Shown: positions 1 through 7,602, numbered from the stretch's first letter. The stretch: 10,170 nt of DNA from Larix sibirica (GCA_004151065.3 NWUY0303874124.1:1-10170), one strand, 5' to 3'. Translations and numbers: made by a program. Notes: generated by a model from the letters alone, not told the origin.

Positions 1-1427
1 CATCAATGACATCTCCCAAAGGAGGAATACAATAATACAATAGACAAGTACAAATAGAATATCTTCCGCAGTTACATTTCTTTAACATGTATTGCAAGTC
101 GTGCATCAAGATAGAAATAACGAGTCATTCACCCTTCTTCATCACCTTAATCGTATACAACCTTCATCTTCATAATTGTATGTTGGATTCAAGGGCCTCA
201 ACAAATTTGATGTCATAAGAGATCATGAACCAATTAGGACTTAAGACCACTCACCCATATAGAAATGTATGTGGTATGCATTCAAGAGAGATAAAAGTGT
301 GGTCTTGTCAAAGACTTGAATGTTAGTTTAGCTGCATATCTGAACATCTCGGATTTAATGGATGTAGTAGTCATAGATGTCTCAAAAGCTTGGGGAATGT
401 TGCTATATAGAAAATGAGCGACAATTTTGGGTGGCAATATACAAATGGATTTATCTATAACGTCTCTCCACATTACTTCATTAATTCAATATCATAGATA
501 CACGAACTAATATCATAAACATGTTTATAACTATGGCAATAACAATAATAGAAGTATAACGTGAACTTCAACATTAACATATTGAAAAGTACCTCTTTGA
601 ATGTTGAATTCGTCCAACGATGCAATAGTCTTTCTGCAACAACAAGCATTCATCCTTACCTCTTTCGATGCCCAGAATGGAATTATACTCCCCTGCCAGC
701 TAGGAGCCTATCCAACTTCCTATCTCCAAGAAACCTTTTGATTTCTTGGCCCTCCGTGTCCATGACTCTAAGAACAATAATGCACAATATCTATAAGAAC
801 TTGGTCCATAAAGATATTTCTTCCAAGAAATAATCCACCTCTCAACAAGCTCAACCTCTCCACAACTCCAAAAAATATCAACTCCCTCAACTCCTCTTCA
901 CTCTCTATTTATCAATTTTTCATGCACACCTCCAAGTCTCCTCAACCACCCTCATTTATGGGACATCAACAACCCTTTCTATATTATAGGGAAAATATAT
1001 ATCTAAAATAAAATAATGAATTGAATAACAATGAATATGAAATAGGGAGTCTTTCTTTTCATGCTAGCTTATAAATGAATTTGACATTTTTCTCTAAAAT
1101 TTATGGCACTCACCATACCTATTTAATTCATCATATCAACAATTAATTCCTCGCATAAACAATTAATGAAAGCCAATAAGAGTATTTAATGCTACTAGAT
1201 ATTTATATGTATTCAATACACTCCCTCCAATCATTAACCATTCATTTAGCAATTAATACAAGAATTAATTTTACAAGTGTACATGCACAATGTAAGTATA
1301 TATAGTTAGTGTATACATATCTATGTGTGTAATAATTATAAATAGTCATTCCTCTAATGCCTAGTTCCTTTATGTTCTCATTTTCATCCAAGTATGCTAG
1401 ATAACAAATAGAAATCTCAACATCTAA
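1..1427. other. AT-rich intergenic DNA, no gene recognised
   Basis: No convincing coding region, RNA gene or complete element is visible. Short open frames occur on both strands (for example 282-473 on - and 561-833 on +), but their translations show no domain and are broken by stops when extended. Around 640-780 the - strand has a short polar stretch that could be a very old coding relic, but I cannot assign it. The part from about 836 to 960 is strikingly poor in G on the + strand. Confidence 0.6.
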
Positions 1428-1530
1428 CAATCACATTAGTTTATAATAATTCAATACAAATGGCACAACATACTTGTAGCAATCACATTAGTTTACAATA
1501 ATTCAATACAAACGACACAACATACTTGTA
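1428..1530. repeat. Tandem duplication, 52-bp unit, two copies
   Basis: Copy 1 runs 1428-1479 and copy 2 runs 1480-1530. Both begin CAATCACATTAGTTTA and end with CATACTTGTA. The copies differ at only a few positions: TTTATAATAA versus TTTACAATAA, and AAATGGCAC versus AAACGACAC. The visible differences are all transitions. The bases after copy 2 (CCATCACA) resemble the start of a third, truncated unit. This looks like a local tandem duplication with little divergence; no coding role is visible. Confidence 0.9.
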
Positions 1531-2154
1531 CCATCACACATGAGTAAAACAAGACCTTCAACACACAAAAGTAACCAAGTTGTTAAATAACTAACTCACA
1601 ACATCCTTCTAAACTACATTGAATCATCCTTCCTCCCTAACCTACTTCCATCTTCAACATCCTATCATTTCCTCCACTGGAATATGTTGCAGCGTCAACT
1701 ATATTGACCTAGCCCCATATAGAAAGCGTAAGTGGAAGTGTCGACTGTATCGACCAAGCATTCCCAACATGCAACTAGTAATCATCATCACACAACTTGG
1801 GAGCATATCTCCACATAGCCCTCCCACAATTCCAAGTTTCAGAGGATACACAATGGGCAATTCCTCCACCCCTCCTAATATAACTAAGGTAGGCACCCTA
1901 TACTGAGCCATACTATGCAATTATTGTTCTTATAGTCACGTCATCAAATAACCATTTTGGAAAAGTTGTGCATCCTGTCAAAACCGCGCATACCCACAAA
2001 TCATAGCAGCGTTTGGAATCATAAAAAAAACATATAACGCATATTACTTTCATGATGTCTACGACATCCAATCTACCTCATCACTACAATCATTTGGCTA
2101 TATATAGCTCATCATCCTGTAGGTTTATTCAACATTAACTCATATTCATGCAGA
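1531..2154. other. Intergenic DNA with a pair of palindromes
   Basis: No gene is recognised. There is a 74-codon open frame on the - strand at 1699-1920, but it has no domain signature, and its reported start at the 1920 end is TTG rather than ATG. The notable content is the palindrome pair at 1694-1754. The 1621-1680 stretch is very C-rich on the + strand (24 C against 3 G by hand count). Confidence 0.55.
1694..1754. repeat. Two related 15-bp palindromes, 46 bp apart
   Basis: The first (1694-1708) reads GTCAA-CTATA-TTGAC and the second (1740-1754) reads GTCGA-CTGTA-TCGAC. Each has perfect 5-bp arms around a 5-bp loop. The arms differ by paired changes that keep both palindromes perfect: A/T in one, G/C in the other. 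Similarity extends to flanking bases (GCGTC...GACCTAGC versus GTGTC...GACCAAGC). They could be a dyad protein-binding site or relics of a repeat; function is unknown. Confidence 0.6.
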
Positions 2155-2252
2155 TATAAAACAAATTTCATACCTCAAACTATATGCTTATTTATACCAT
2201 GCCTATAAAACAAATTTCATACCTCCAACTATATGCTTATTTATACCATGCC
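2155..2252. repeat. Tandem duplication, 49-bp unit, two copies
   Basis: Copy 1 is 2155-2203 and copy 2 is 2204-2252. Each unit begins TATAAAACAAATTTCATACC and ends ATTTATACCATGCC. I see one mismatch between the copies (A at 2177, C at 2226), so the duplication is young relative to its surroundings. No ORF or known element boundary coincides with it. Confidence 0.93.
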
Positions 2253-2955
2253 TCACATCTGTTATACATTTACCACATTGTTTTGAGTCGATATCCATGT
2301 CCCAAGATTCCACTTCTTACTTTGCATGTTTAATGAACTCACATATTTATGGTCATGACAAACATACAACCATAAAAATAATATCTCACAATACATAAAC
2401 ATGTCCATATGTCCACATATGAAGTGTCTCATTAGTCTAGCTCATCCAATTAGAAAGTAAGCAAAATAAACATTAGGACAAGTGATAATATAGTTCTAGC
2501 CACATAATGCCAAAAGTAGGACATTACACTATCTTATGCAACCATCCCAACTTGTGAAGGTACTTATGTCACTTTTCATAGAGAGCCAATAATGAGATAT
2601 TGAGTTGAATATCATGTATCTACACGATGAATGTGATAACTTATGTGTTTTGCAAACTTAGCACCAATAGAGAAAGAAACCCAAGACAATGGCTATGTCC
2701 AAGTTTGAACTCACAAAGGTATAGAAGAAGAGACTTCTACAAGATAGGATTTGAACAAGTCACAAATAAGGTCCTTATCATCAACATCTACTTACCAAGA
2801 CACTATAAAAAGAATAATATCAAAATGTGGAAAAAATAGCCATTCAAACATGTTGGTCTACAAAGATTGGCACAAGTTGGCCCTAAAAACAAAGTTGTCA
2901 AATGTAGTGCATCCAAAAAATGGGCCAATATCATAAAGAGAAAGATCCATGGAAA
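2253..2955. other. Intergenic or decayed retroelement DNA
   Basis: No gene can be supported. The right part lies immediately downstream, in element sense, of the - strand gag remnant and might be decayed retrotransposon DNA. However, its - strand frames carry multiple stops and no protease, zinc-knuckle or integrase motif is legible. Overlapping + strand open frames at 2627-2839 and 2751-2936 have no recognisable domain. Confidence 0.45.
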
Positions 2956-2970
2956 CATGTTGAGAATCAC

Positions 2971-3288
2971 CTATGGTTTAATCATTTGAACCAATGGAAA
3001 AGATAACAGCAACTCATGAATAGTAACTTCATCAAAGATAGCACGTGTATTGTCAATCTCCATGTGAGTGGAAGGATCGTATAAAAAATACACATGAATA
3101 TGGACTTATGTACTTGATCCAAAAACTCTAAAATGCAAATTTGATGGAGTCATATCTTGAATATCAGGAGGAAGGAGTTTCTTCATGCCCATCCATAAAC
3201 CCCATCTCCAAACAAGGGCAATTACTTGATATAACCAAATATCATAATTAGCCCCATTTAATCCAGCAAACACCCATTGTGAGTCCAT
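2971..3288 (-). pseudogene. Copia-type gag N-terminus, stop-interrupted remnant
   Basis: The frame opens with ATG at 3288-3286, about 350 nt downstream of the primer-binding site, as expected for gag of this LTR element. Near its start the product has an LNGANYDIW segment, then a QVIAL segment and GLW about 20 residues after the NYDIW. This pattern (L-N-G-x-N-Y-x-x-W ... A-L ... G-L-W) is typical of the N-terminal DUF4219/UBN2-type region of plant Copia Gag proteins. The frame hits TAA at 3108-3106 after 60 codons, reads on for 44 codons, then meets TAG at 2973-2971. No zinc knuckle, protease, integrase or reverse transcriptase follows. Gag would form the virus-like particle in an active element; this copy cannot. 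The family call rests on motif resemblance only. Confidence 0.6.
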
Positions 3289-3398
3289 GGGTTCAACAAC
3301 AACAAAGAATAAGGATCCATAAAGTCTTAAGAAGTTTCACCTTTCTAGACCCGAGGGAATGAGAGGCACAAAATTCTTTTGAAAAAAATTGCAATATG

Positions 3399-3523
3399 TT
3401 AGCCTTGAAGAAGGGTTTAGACCTAGGTACAACCCTAGGAAATTTAGGAAAAAGTGATGTTCTTGAAGGTGTTAAAACCCTAGGAAACCAAGGAAAAGAG
3501 GCATTGGCTTTAAAGAAGGGTTT
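3399..3523 (-). repeat. Internal A-B-B-A direct repeats in the element leader
   Basis: Two 20-bp copies begin TTAGCC/TTGGCT and share AAGAAGGGTTT on the + strand (3399-3418 and 3504-3523, 17 of 20 identical). They flank two copies of an AACCCTAGGAAA...GGAAAA block (3431-3454 and 3476-3499). All four are in the same orientation, giving an A-B-B-A order. They lie in the untranslated leader between primer-binding site and gag. Open frames on either strand here translate to repeated short peptides, a by-product of the DNA repeats. Confidence 0.7.
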
Positions 3524-3635
3524 CAACCCAAGAAATATAGATGATCCAAAAACACTAGTTCTACAGTCAAAAAAAACCTAAGTGATCCCACTAGCCAAAA
3601 ATCTTTGCAGATTCGTTGAATTAGGGAAGATTCAC

Positions 3636-3651
3636 ACCTACTCTAATACCA
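3636..3651 (-). other. Primer-binding site for initiator tRNA-Met
   Basis: Read on the - strand, the bases next to the LTR are TGGTATTAGAGTAGGT. The usual plant Copia primer-binding site begins TGGTATCAGAGC, complementary to the 3' end of initiator methionine tRNA. This copy matches 10 of the first 12 bases, and both differences (C to T at the seventh and twelfth bases) are of the kind left by cytosine deamination. It directly abuts the LTR end, which fixes the orientation of the element as - strand, with internal sequence at lower coordinates. Confidence 0.85.
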
Positions 3652-3664
3652 TGTTGAGAATCAT

Positions 3665-3688
3665 GAGAGAGAGAGAGAGAGAGAGAGA
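3665..3688. repeat. (GA)12 microsatellite inside the LTR
   Basis: Twelve uninterrupted GA units follow the LTR terminal TGTTGAGAATCAT. In element sense this is a CT repeat close to the 3' edge of U5. Length variation between copies of the family would be expected. Confidence 0.95.
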
Positions 3689-3924
3689 TAGAGGATCAAA
3701 TGGGACCAACCAACAAACCCTAATTCTACAATAAGGAGAATAAGCCAACATTGTGGCAAAATAACCGTAGAGAGAAAATAAACCCAGGCATAAGTGTTGT
3801 AGAGAGAGACATAGCCCAAGCATAATTGAACTAGAGAACAATGCTTTGGTGGTGCCCTTGGGCAAAACACTTTCTTAAAGATGGAAAAGAGTCCACTTGT
3901 ATGAATATTACAAATAAGAGTTGG

Positions 3925-3932
3925 CTTATATA
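3925..3932 (-). promoter_or_regulatory. TATA box of the LTR promoter
   Basis: On the - strand the sequence reads TATATAAG, inside the LTR and about 150 bp from its U3 edge. This is the expected orientation for transcribing the element toward the primer-binding site and gag. A start site about 30 bp further, near 3895, would leave roughly 240 bp of R plus U5. Whether it is still active cannot be judged from sequence. Confidence 0.55.
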
Positions 3933-4079
3933 ATACACAACTCAAGGGGTAGGATGCTTTCACCAAGAGGGGTTATAAGCCTATGTTGACTAGGTCAACC
4001 TTAACCAAACCTAAATATTAAAAATGATACAATATAGGTTTGATTGCGTCCAAAAGTGAAGTTTACACCATTCTTAACA

Positions 4080-4741
4080 GCTCAACAAATGTTTGTAGAT
4101 GATCAAGTTTGGATACAAGATAATAATGAATGGGATAAAATCCTTACCTTCAACATAATGAATTTTGATCACTAATGTGTACGTATTGGCTATTGATGTT
4201 CTTGGCCTTATTAACCAATATGTTGTGACCTATATACTGTAAATTTTTAACCATTTACATGAAGTTTGGGCAATTGATGTATATTGTCTAAAATTTGACT
4301 CTCAATTTGCAATAAAGTGGTCGCAATTATAGAACTCACTTGTAGCAACCAACATCAAATGTTCAATGGACCAATATTGCAATTTGTTATAATGTGTTAC
4401 TAATTGTATAAGATGTAAAATAATTTGATTGTGTTATTACTTGTTTGCATGTCCATCTCTAAACCTACGCCAAAAGGCAATTGAACAATACAATCAATTA
4501 GTAATTAATTGAAGACATGCAATGTGCCTAAAAGCAAACTTATTTCAACATTGTTATGAAGGGAGTTCAACAAAGGACAACCTACATATACTGCATGAAG
4601 AGAGTTAAATAAAAAAGAATATCTATAATGGATGACACTAGTCTTGGCCACCATATGGCCACCTATTACCTGATACACTTTCTACTTGTTTATGTATGAA
4701 GAGGTAAATGTTATATTCCTTTCTCTATCAAGTTCTTTCGC
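4080..4741. other. Intergenic DNA between LTR and zinc-finger gene
   Basis: No gene is seen. It contains a 9-bp perfect inverted repeat, TTGCATGTC at 4445-4453 and GACATGCAA at 4514-4522, enclosing 60 bp of AT-rich sequence, and a small GGCCAC...GGCCAC motif near 4648. Neither has the flanking duplication needed to call a transposon. Confidence 0.5.
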
Positions 4742-4747
4742 TTTATT
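4742..4747 (-). terminator. Candidate AATAAA polyadenylation signal
   Basis: TTTATT on the + strand gives AATAAA on the - strand, about 560 nt downstream of the stop codon of the zinc-finger exon. Plant poly(A) signals are loose and this region is AT-rich, so other sites nearer the stop are equally possible. Listed only as the clearest canonical hexamer I found in the expected direction. Confidence 0.2.
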
Positions 4748-5305
4748 ACAAATATTCTATTAGTGTACCCATTGAGTCTTTAGTTTGGGAAACTATTTTG
4801 TCAGTACAATTTTCGTCAAAACCCTTTGATCTTTCTATTTTCCTGCCATATATTTGTCTAAATTAACATGGAATTTACTTGTACAATTACTAATAAAGCC
4901 TTCTATTTTAGCGAGAAGGGTCATGGATAACAACGTACTGAGGGATATGCACGTGACCAATGAAAGCTTCTTAACTCATAATGTTCCTAACATTTCTAAA
5001 ATATAATATAGTATAGTTAGCCTGACAAATCATAAGAATCTGAACTTTTGGATCATATTTGAATATATTAAAAGATTTTACATGCCAATTAGAATTATTT
5101 TCTTTGGCTTCCAACTTGCATAAGTAATTTATAAAAAGCATACCATATAAGTGTAAGTAGAAACAACATTGAATTTACCAAAGTAGAAAAAGTAAGAAAT
5201 TACATAAATTAAATAGAATAATCCATGCATCGCTTACATTTATAAGAGTTCACGAATTTAATGATCCACTGTTAATTTTGCCAACTTGGCAGTTAAGGTA
5301 CGTTT

Positions 5306-5488
5306 TTAAGTTCCCACATTTGGTGCAGGCGCAGACACAGGTGGGCCATATGAATATCGCCATTGTTCACATGCAGAACATCTATCAATATTGGCAGGAT
5401 TCTCTAATGTGCATGTTCTACATGACCACATTTGTAACTTCTCTCTCGATTTCTCAGAACCACAAGCTCCACAAACTAAAGCCAACGG
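5306..5488 (-). CDS. Terminal exon, RanBP2 zinc-finger protein, WSS1-like (partial)
   Basis: This exon encodes 60 residues and a TAA stop at 5308-5306. Residues 21-40 form a complete RanBP2-type (NZF-like) zinc finger: W21, C23, C26, N30, C37 and C40 match W-x-C-x2-C-x3-N-x6-C-x2-C exactly, starting WSCRTCTLEN. Residues 1-10 (PLALVCGACG, with C6 and C9) look like the second half of a preceding finger whose W-x-C-x2-C half lies on the previous exon. A tail with QWRYSYGPP ends in APNVGT. Two adjacent RanBP2 fingers with this tail resemble, from memory, the C-terminus of plant WLM-domain/WSS1A-type metalloproteases, which degrade proteins crosslinked to DNA; the fingers would bind ubiquitin or another partner. 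The exon starts in phase 0 right after TTTCTTGTCATAG, a good splice acceptor. The catalytic part is not in the window. Alternatives are another RanBP2-finger protein or a stranded exon. The finger is certain; the family call is moderate. Confidence 0.82.
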   Translation of the reverse strand, partial: PLALVCGACGSEKSREKLQMWSCRTCTLENPANIDRCSACEQWRYSYGPPVSAPAPNVGT

Positions 5489-5522
5489 CTATGACAAGAA
5501 ACCCAAACACAAAGATAGTTAA
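5489..5522 (-). other. Splice acceptor and branch point of the last intron
   Basis: On the - strand, AG at 5490-5489 is preceded by a T-rich run (TTTGTGTTTGGGTTTCTTGTC). A branch-point-like TTAAC lies at 5522-5518, about 30 nt upstream of the AG. The codon frame of the zinc-finger exon would meet TAG exactly at the AG, so the frame cannot extend further and splicing must occur here if the gene is functional. Confidence 0.75.
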
Positions 5523-5933
5523 AATGCACTTTTAGACCAAAAAATGAAAATGGAGAATTCAATGAATTTATTGTCAAACTAAAAATGATAAGCATACATA
5601 AGAATGATACCAAAGATGCATATAAATGTATAAGCTGTCATTGATAGCAATGGCATTACAGATAATCCAGATCTCTTCCCATAATCATTCCCCAAAAAGA
5701 ATGCACTCACAAAACAACTTATATCAATGGAATTCGGAAATTATCACAAAAAGGAACTAAAATAATTTCATGCAAGACTAACACTAAAGATGTAGTGAAC
5801 AATTATTTTATAGTATCTCCAATAAGCTTATAATTAATCAGAATGTTTGCCAGTTGCAATAATTTCCCATTAATATTGACTTATACCATAATTTCTAACG
5901 TGCAATTTCCAAAAGGATTCATTGAAATATTTA

Positions 5934-5978
5934 AGAGAATGCAGCTTATTTAGAGAATGCAGCTTATTTAGAGAATGC
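5934..5978. repeat. 18-bp tandem repeat, 2.5 copies
   Basis: AGAGAATGCAGCTTATTT occurs at 5934-5951 and again, identical, at 5952-5969, followed by the first 9 bases of a third copy (5970-5978). It runs into an A-rich tract. Replication slippage is the simplest origin. Confidence 0.95.
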
Positions 5979-5991
5979 TAAAGAAAACAAG

Positions 5992-6020
5992 AAATAAAAA
6001 AATAAAAATAAAAATAAAAT
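5992..6020. repeat. A-rich (AAAAAT)n tract
   Basis: A run of AAATAAAAAAATAAAAATAA type sequence with a period of about 6. An A-rich tract can mark the 3' tail of a retroposed element, but no element body with paired duplications can be made out on its 5' side. Confidence 0.85.
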
Positions 6021-7143
6021 ACAGTTACTCTCCCCCTTGCCCTTCCCTCTTCACTATGGAGATGCATCTCTCTTACCTAAAACTCTAAAAGGATTTCTGA
6101 GTAGTTGGATTCAATTGGGAGGCAACTGGCAAGGAGGAGGACTACAATCCAAAGATGCTTTGGGCTTTATAGATGGGCGCCAAACTATTTTATGCAAATA
6201 CCCTCTCATAAGCCAAAGATGGAGCTCTCATTCTCTTATTATTCGTTCCTGGACTATGCATATTAACCTATTTGGCCTACAAACCCAAGCAAAAGAGAAA
6301 AAGCAATTTTCTCACTTTATAGAATTTGACATTCTTTTCTTTATCTAGTTCTTTCATTTATCTTCTTTTATTTATCTATATATGCATGCACAAAAGCTGG
6401 AGATAACTTGGGAATACTCAAAACATTTTATGGAATATCTGCAAGCTTATGGCGCGAGTTCTGTGAAAAATCATTTTTCTTGTCCTGCTATTTATTGCAT
6501 ATTTATACCGGAATTCTATAGAGGCATGTAGGTGGATATCAATGCTATGATGTCGGCAATATATTACATTAACTGTGCTGTGATGTTATGGAATAATATA
6601 TGGAAACATAAATCTCATAAAGGGGTTAGCAACAAAATCTCTAAAATGATATATTTATTTAGCAATTTATATGGCATACATTATGCATGAAGTAAACCCT
6701 TGACTTATATGCGTGCTTCATTATTTGTAGGCATATGTATATTTTTGTGATTCTGATGTAGCATCATCATATGAAAAATGTTATAGTTTGGGTGGCATTG
6801 TGACAATGCACAATTTTCACTATGCAAGCCATGATGATATATTATCAAGCAAGGACTGTTGAACACTCACTACTCACTAGTGATCGTTGTACAATTGCCA
6901 CTTACTACTACAAAGGGGTAATTGTGAATCAATTTGAATTTCTGTATTGTGAATGTGCATGAAAAGGAAGCAAGAATTAATGTCATTGCTCATATGAATT
7001 TCCTGCAGCTATGCTAGAAACTCCATTGAGGGAGGACAGATAACACAAGTTATGTGCACACATTGATGTTTCCATCAAGTGAAGGATGGATGCAAAGGGG
7101 CATATGCATCTGCAGCTTAACTGGATCTGGATATGCCCTTGTC

Positions 7144-7306
7144 CTAGCAAGTACAATAGCAACGGAGGCTTTATTATAGCAAGTAGGCTAGCAAGGTGAA
7201 TTTGTGGCGACAAAATAGTGCTTGTTTCATACTCTATTGCTCTAGAGAATAAGCTAGCAAGAGTTGCAGCTAACTGTTACCTTGTTCTAGTGAGTAGGCT
7301 AGCAAG
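7144..7306 (+). repeat. Cluster of CTAGCAAG motifs
   Basis: CTAGCAAG occurs at 7144, 7188, 7254 and 7299. The copies at 7182-7197 and 7293-7308 share the longer AGTAGGCTAGCAAGGT exactly, and the one at 7245-7261 is a diverged version (GAGAATAAGCTAGCAAG). Spacings are 44, 66 and 45 bp. Related fragments recur near 8737 (CTAGCAAT), 8822 (TAGCAAGGAGGCTAGC) and 8870 (TAGTAGGCTGGCAAG). No known element family is recognised. Confidence 0.6.
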
Positions 7307-7484
7307 GTAAAGTGGATGTCTACTCCAGATCATGCCTTGATCTAGAGTAGTGATCAAGACAGAACAATATGGAACCATCAATTTACCATGGACTGGAACT
7401 GTCCACAACAAGGCAACAAAGATATGGTTCAAAAGCCTTTCCATGTCACAAGCAAGCAATGAAAATTTGCCATCGCATGACCAG

Positions 7485-7602
7485 GTAAGTGTTGTTGACT
7501 TCTATAATGCATTTAAATTATTCCTCCTGTTATGCATGAATGAATTATGTGTTACGAATTGTGCACTTGTGATATTGTCCTCGGGGTTGTTCTTGCTTGC
7601 AG
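7485..7602 (+). other. Candidate GT-AG intron of unknown transcript
   Basis: CAG|GTAAGT at 7482-7490 is a perfect plant donor, and TTCTTGCTTGCAG ending at 7602 is a strong acceptor, giving a 118-bp AT-rich interval. Joining the flanks in the open + frame that ends at the donor places TAA immediately after the junction, and the other frames also stop soon. Coding exons are therefore not supported. It may be chance or an antisense non-coding transcript within the probable intron of the - strand gene. Confidence 0.25.

Larger units (their letters stand above)
3652..4079 (-). mobile_element. LTR of a Copia-type retrotransposon (5' LTR)
   Basis: The 428-bp block is bounded by TGTTGAGAAT (3652-3661) and ATTCTTAACA (4070-4079), an imperfect terminal inverted repeat with the TG...CA ends of an LTR. 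A tRNA-Met primer-binding site touches its lower end, so this is the 5' LTR of an element on the - strand. Inside are a TATATAAG box in the correct orientation and a (GA)12 tract near the internal edge. No second full LTR is in the window, so age cannot be estimated from LTR divergence. The bases outside the upper end are GCTCA (4080-4084), the expected target-site duplication; I did not find a matching copy at the other end. Open frames across this LTR are not genes. Confidence 0.85.

Noticed and set aside
560-833. Possible coding relic on either strand, with a polar - strand stretch near 640-780
   Set aside because: Frames are broken by stops and no motif allows a family to be named.
2735-2765. 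TTCAAATCC on the - strand, resembling a tRNA T-loop
   Set aside because: The flanking bases do not form a T-stem, and no D-arm, anticodon arm or acceptor stem can be drawn.
3293-3581. Open frames on both strands with repeated peptides such as ALKKG and KPFFKAN
   Set aside because: They fall in the element leader, and the peptide repeats come from the A-B-B-A DNA repeats. The - strand frame starts at TTG, not ATG.
3638-3966. Two overlapping - strand open frames of 75 and 101 codons rich in L and S
   Set aside because: They lie within the LTR and run through the CT repeat, which translates to Leu-Ser repeats. They are a by-product of the LTR sequence.
5278-5535. 85-codon + strand open frame
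   Set aside because: It is the antisense shadow of the - strand zinc-finger exon, begins at TTG, and shows no domain.
6365-6390. TATA-like CTATATATGCATGCAC with an RY-type CATGCA motif
   Set aside because: Such strings are common in AT-rich DNA and no transcript or coding exon follows.
6874-6883. 10-bp palindrome TCACTAGTGA
   Set aside because: A single short palindrome is expected by chance in 10 kb and no partner or context supports a function.
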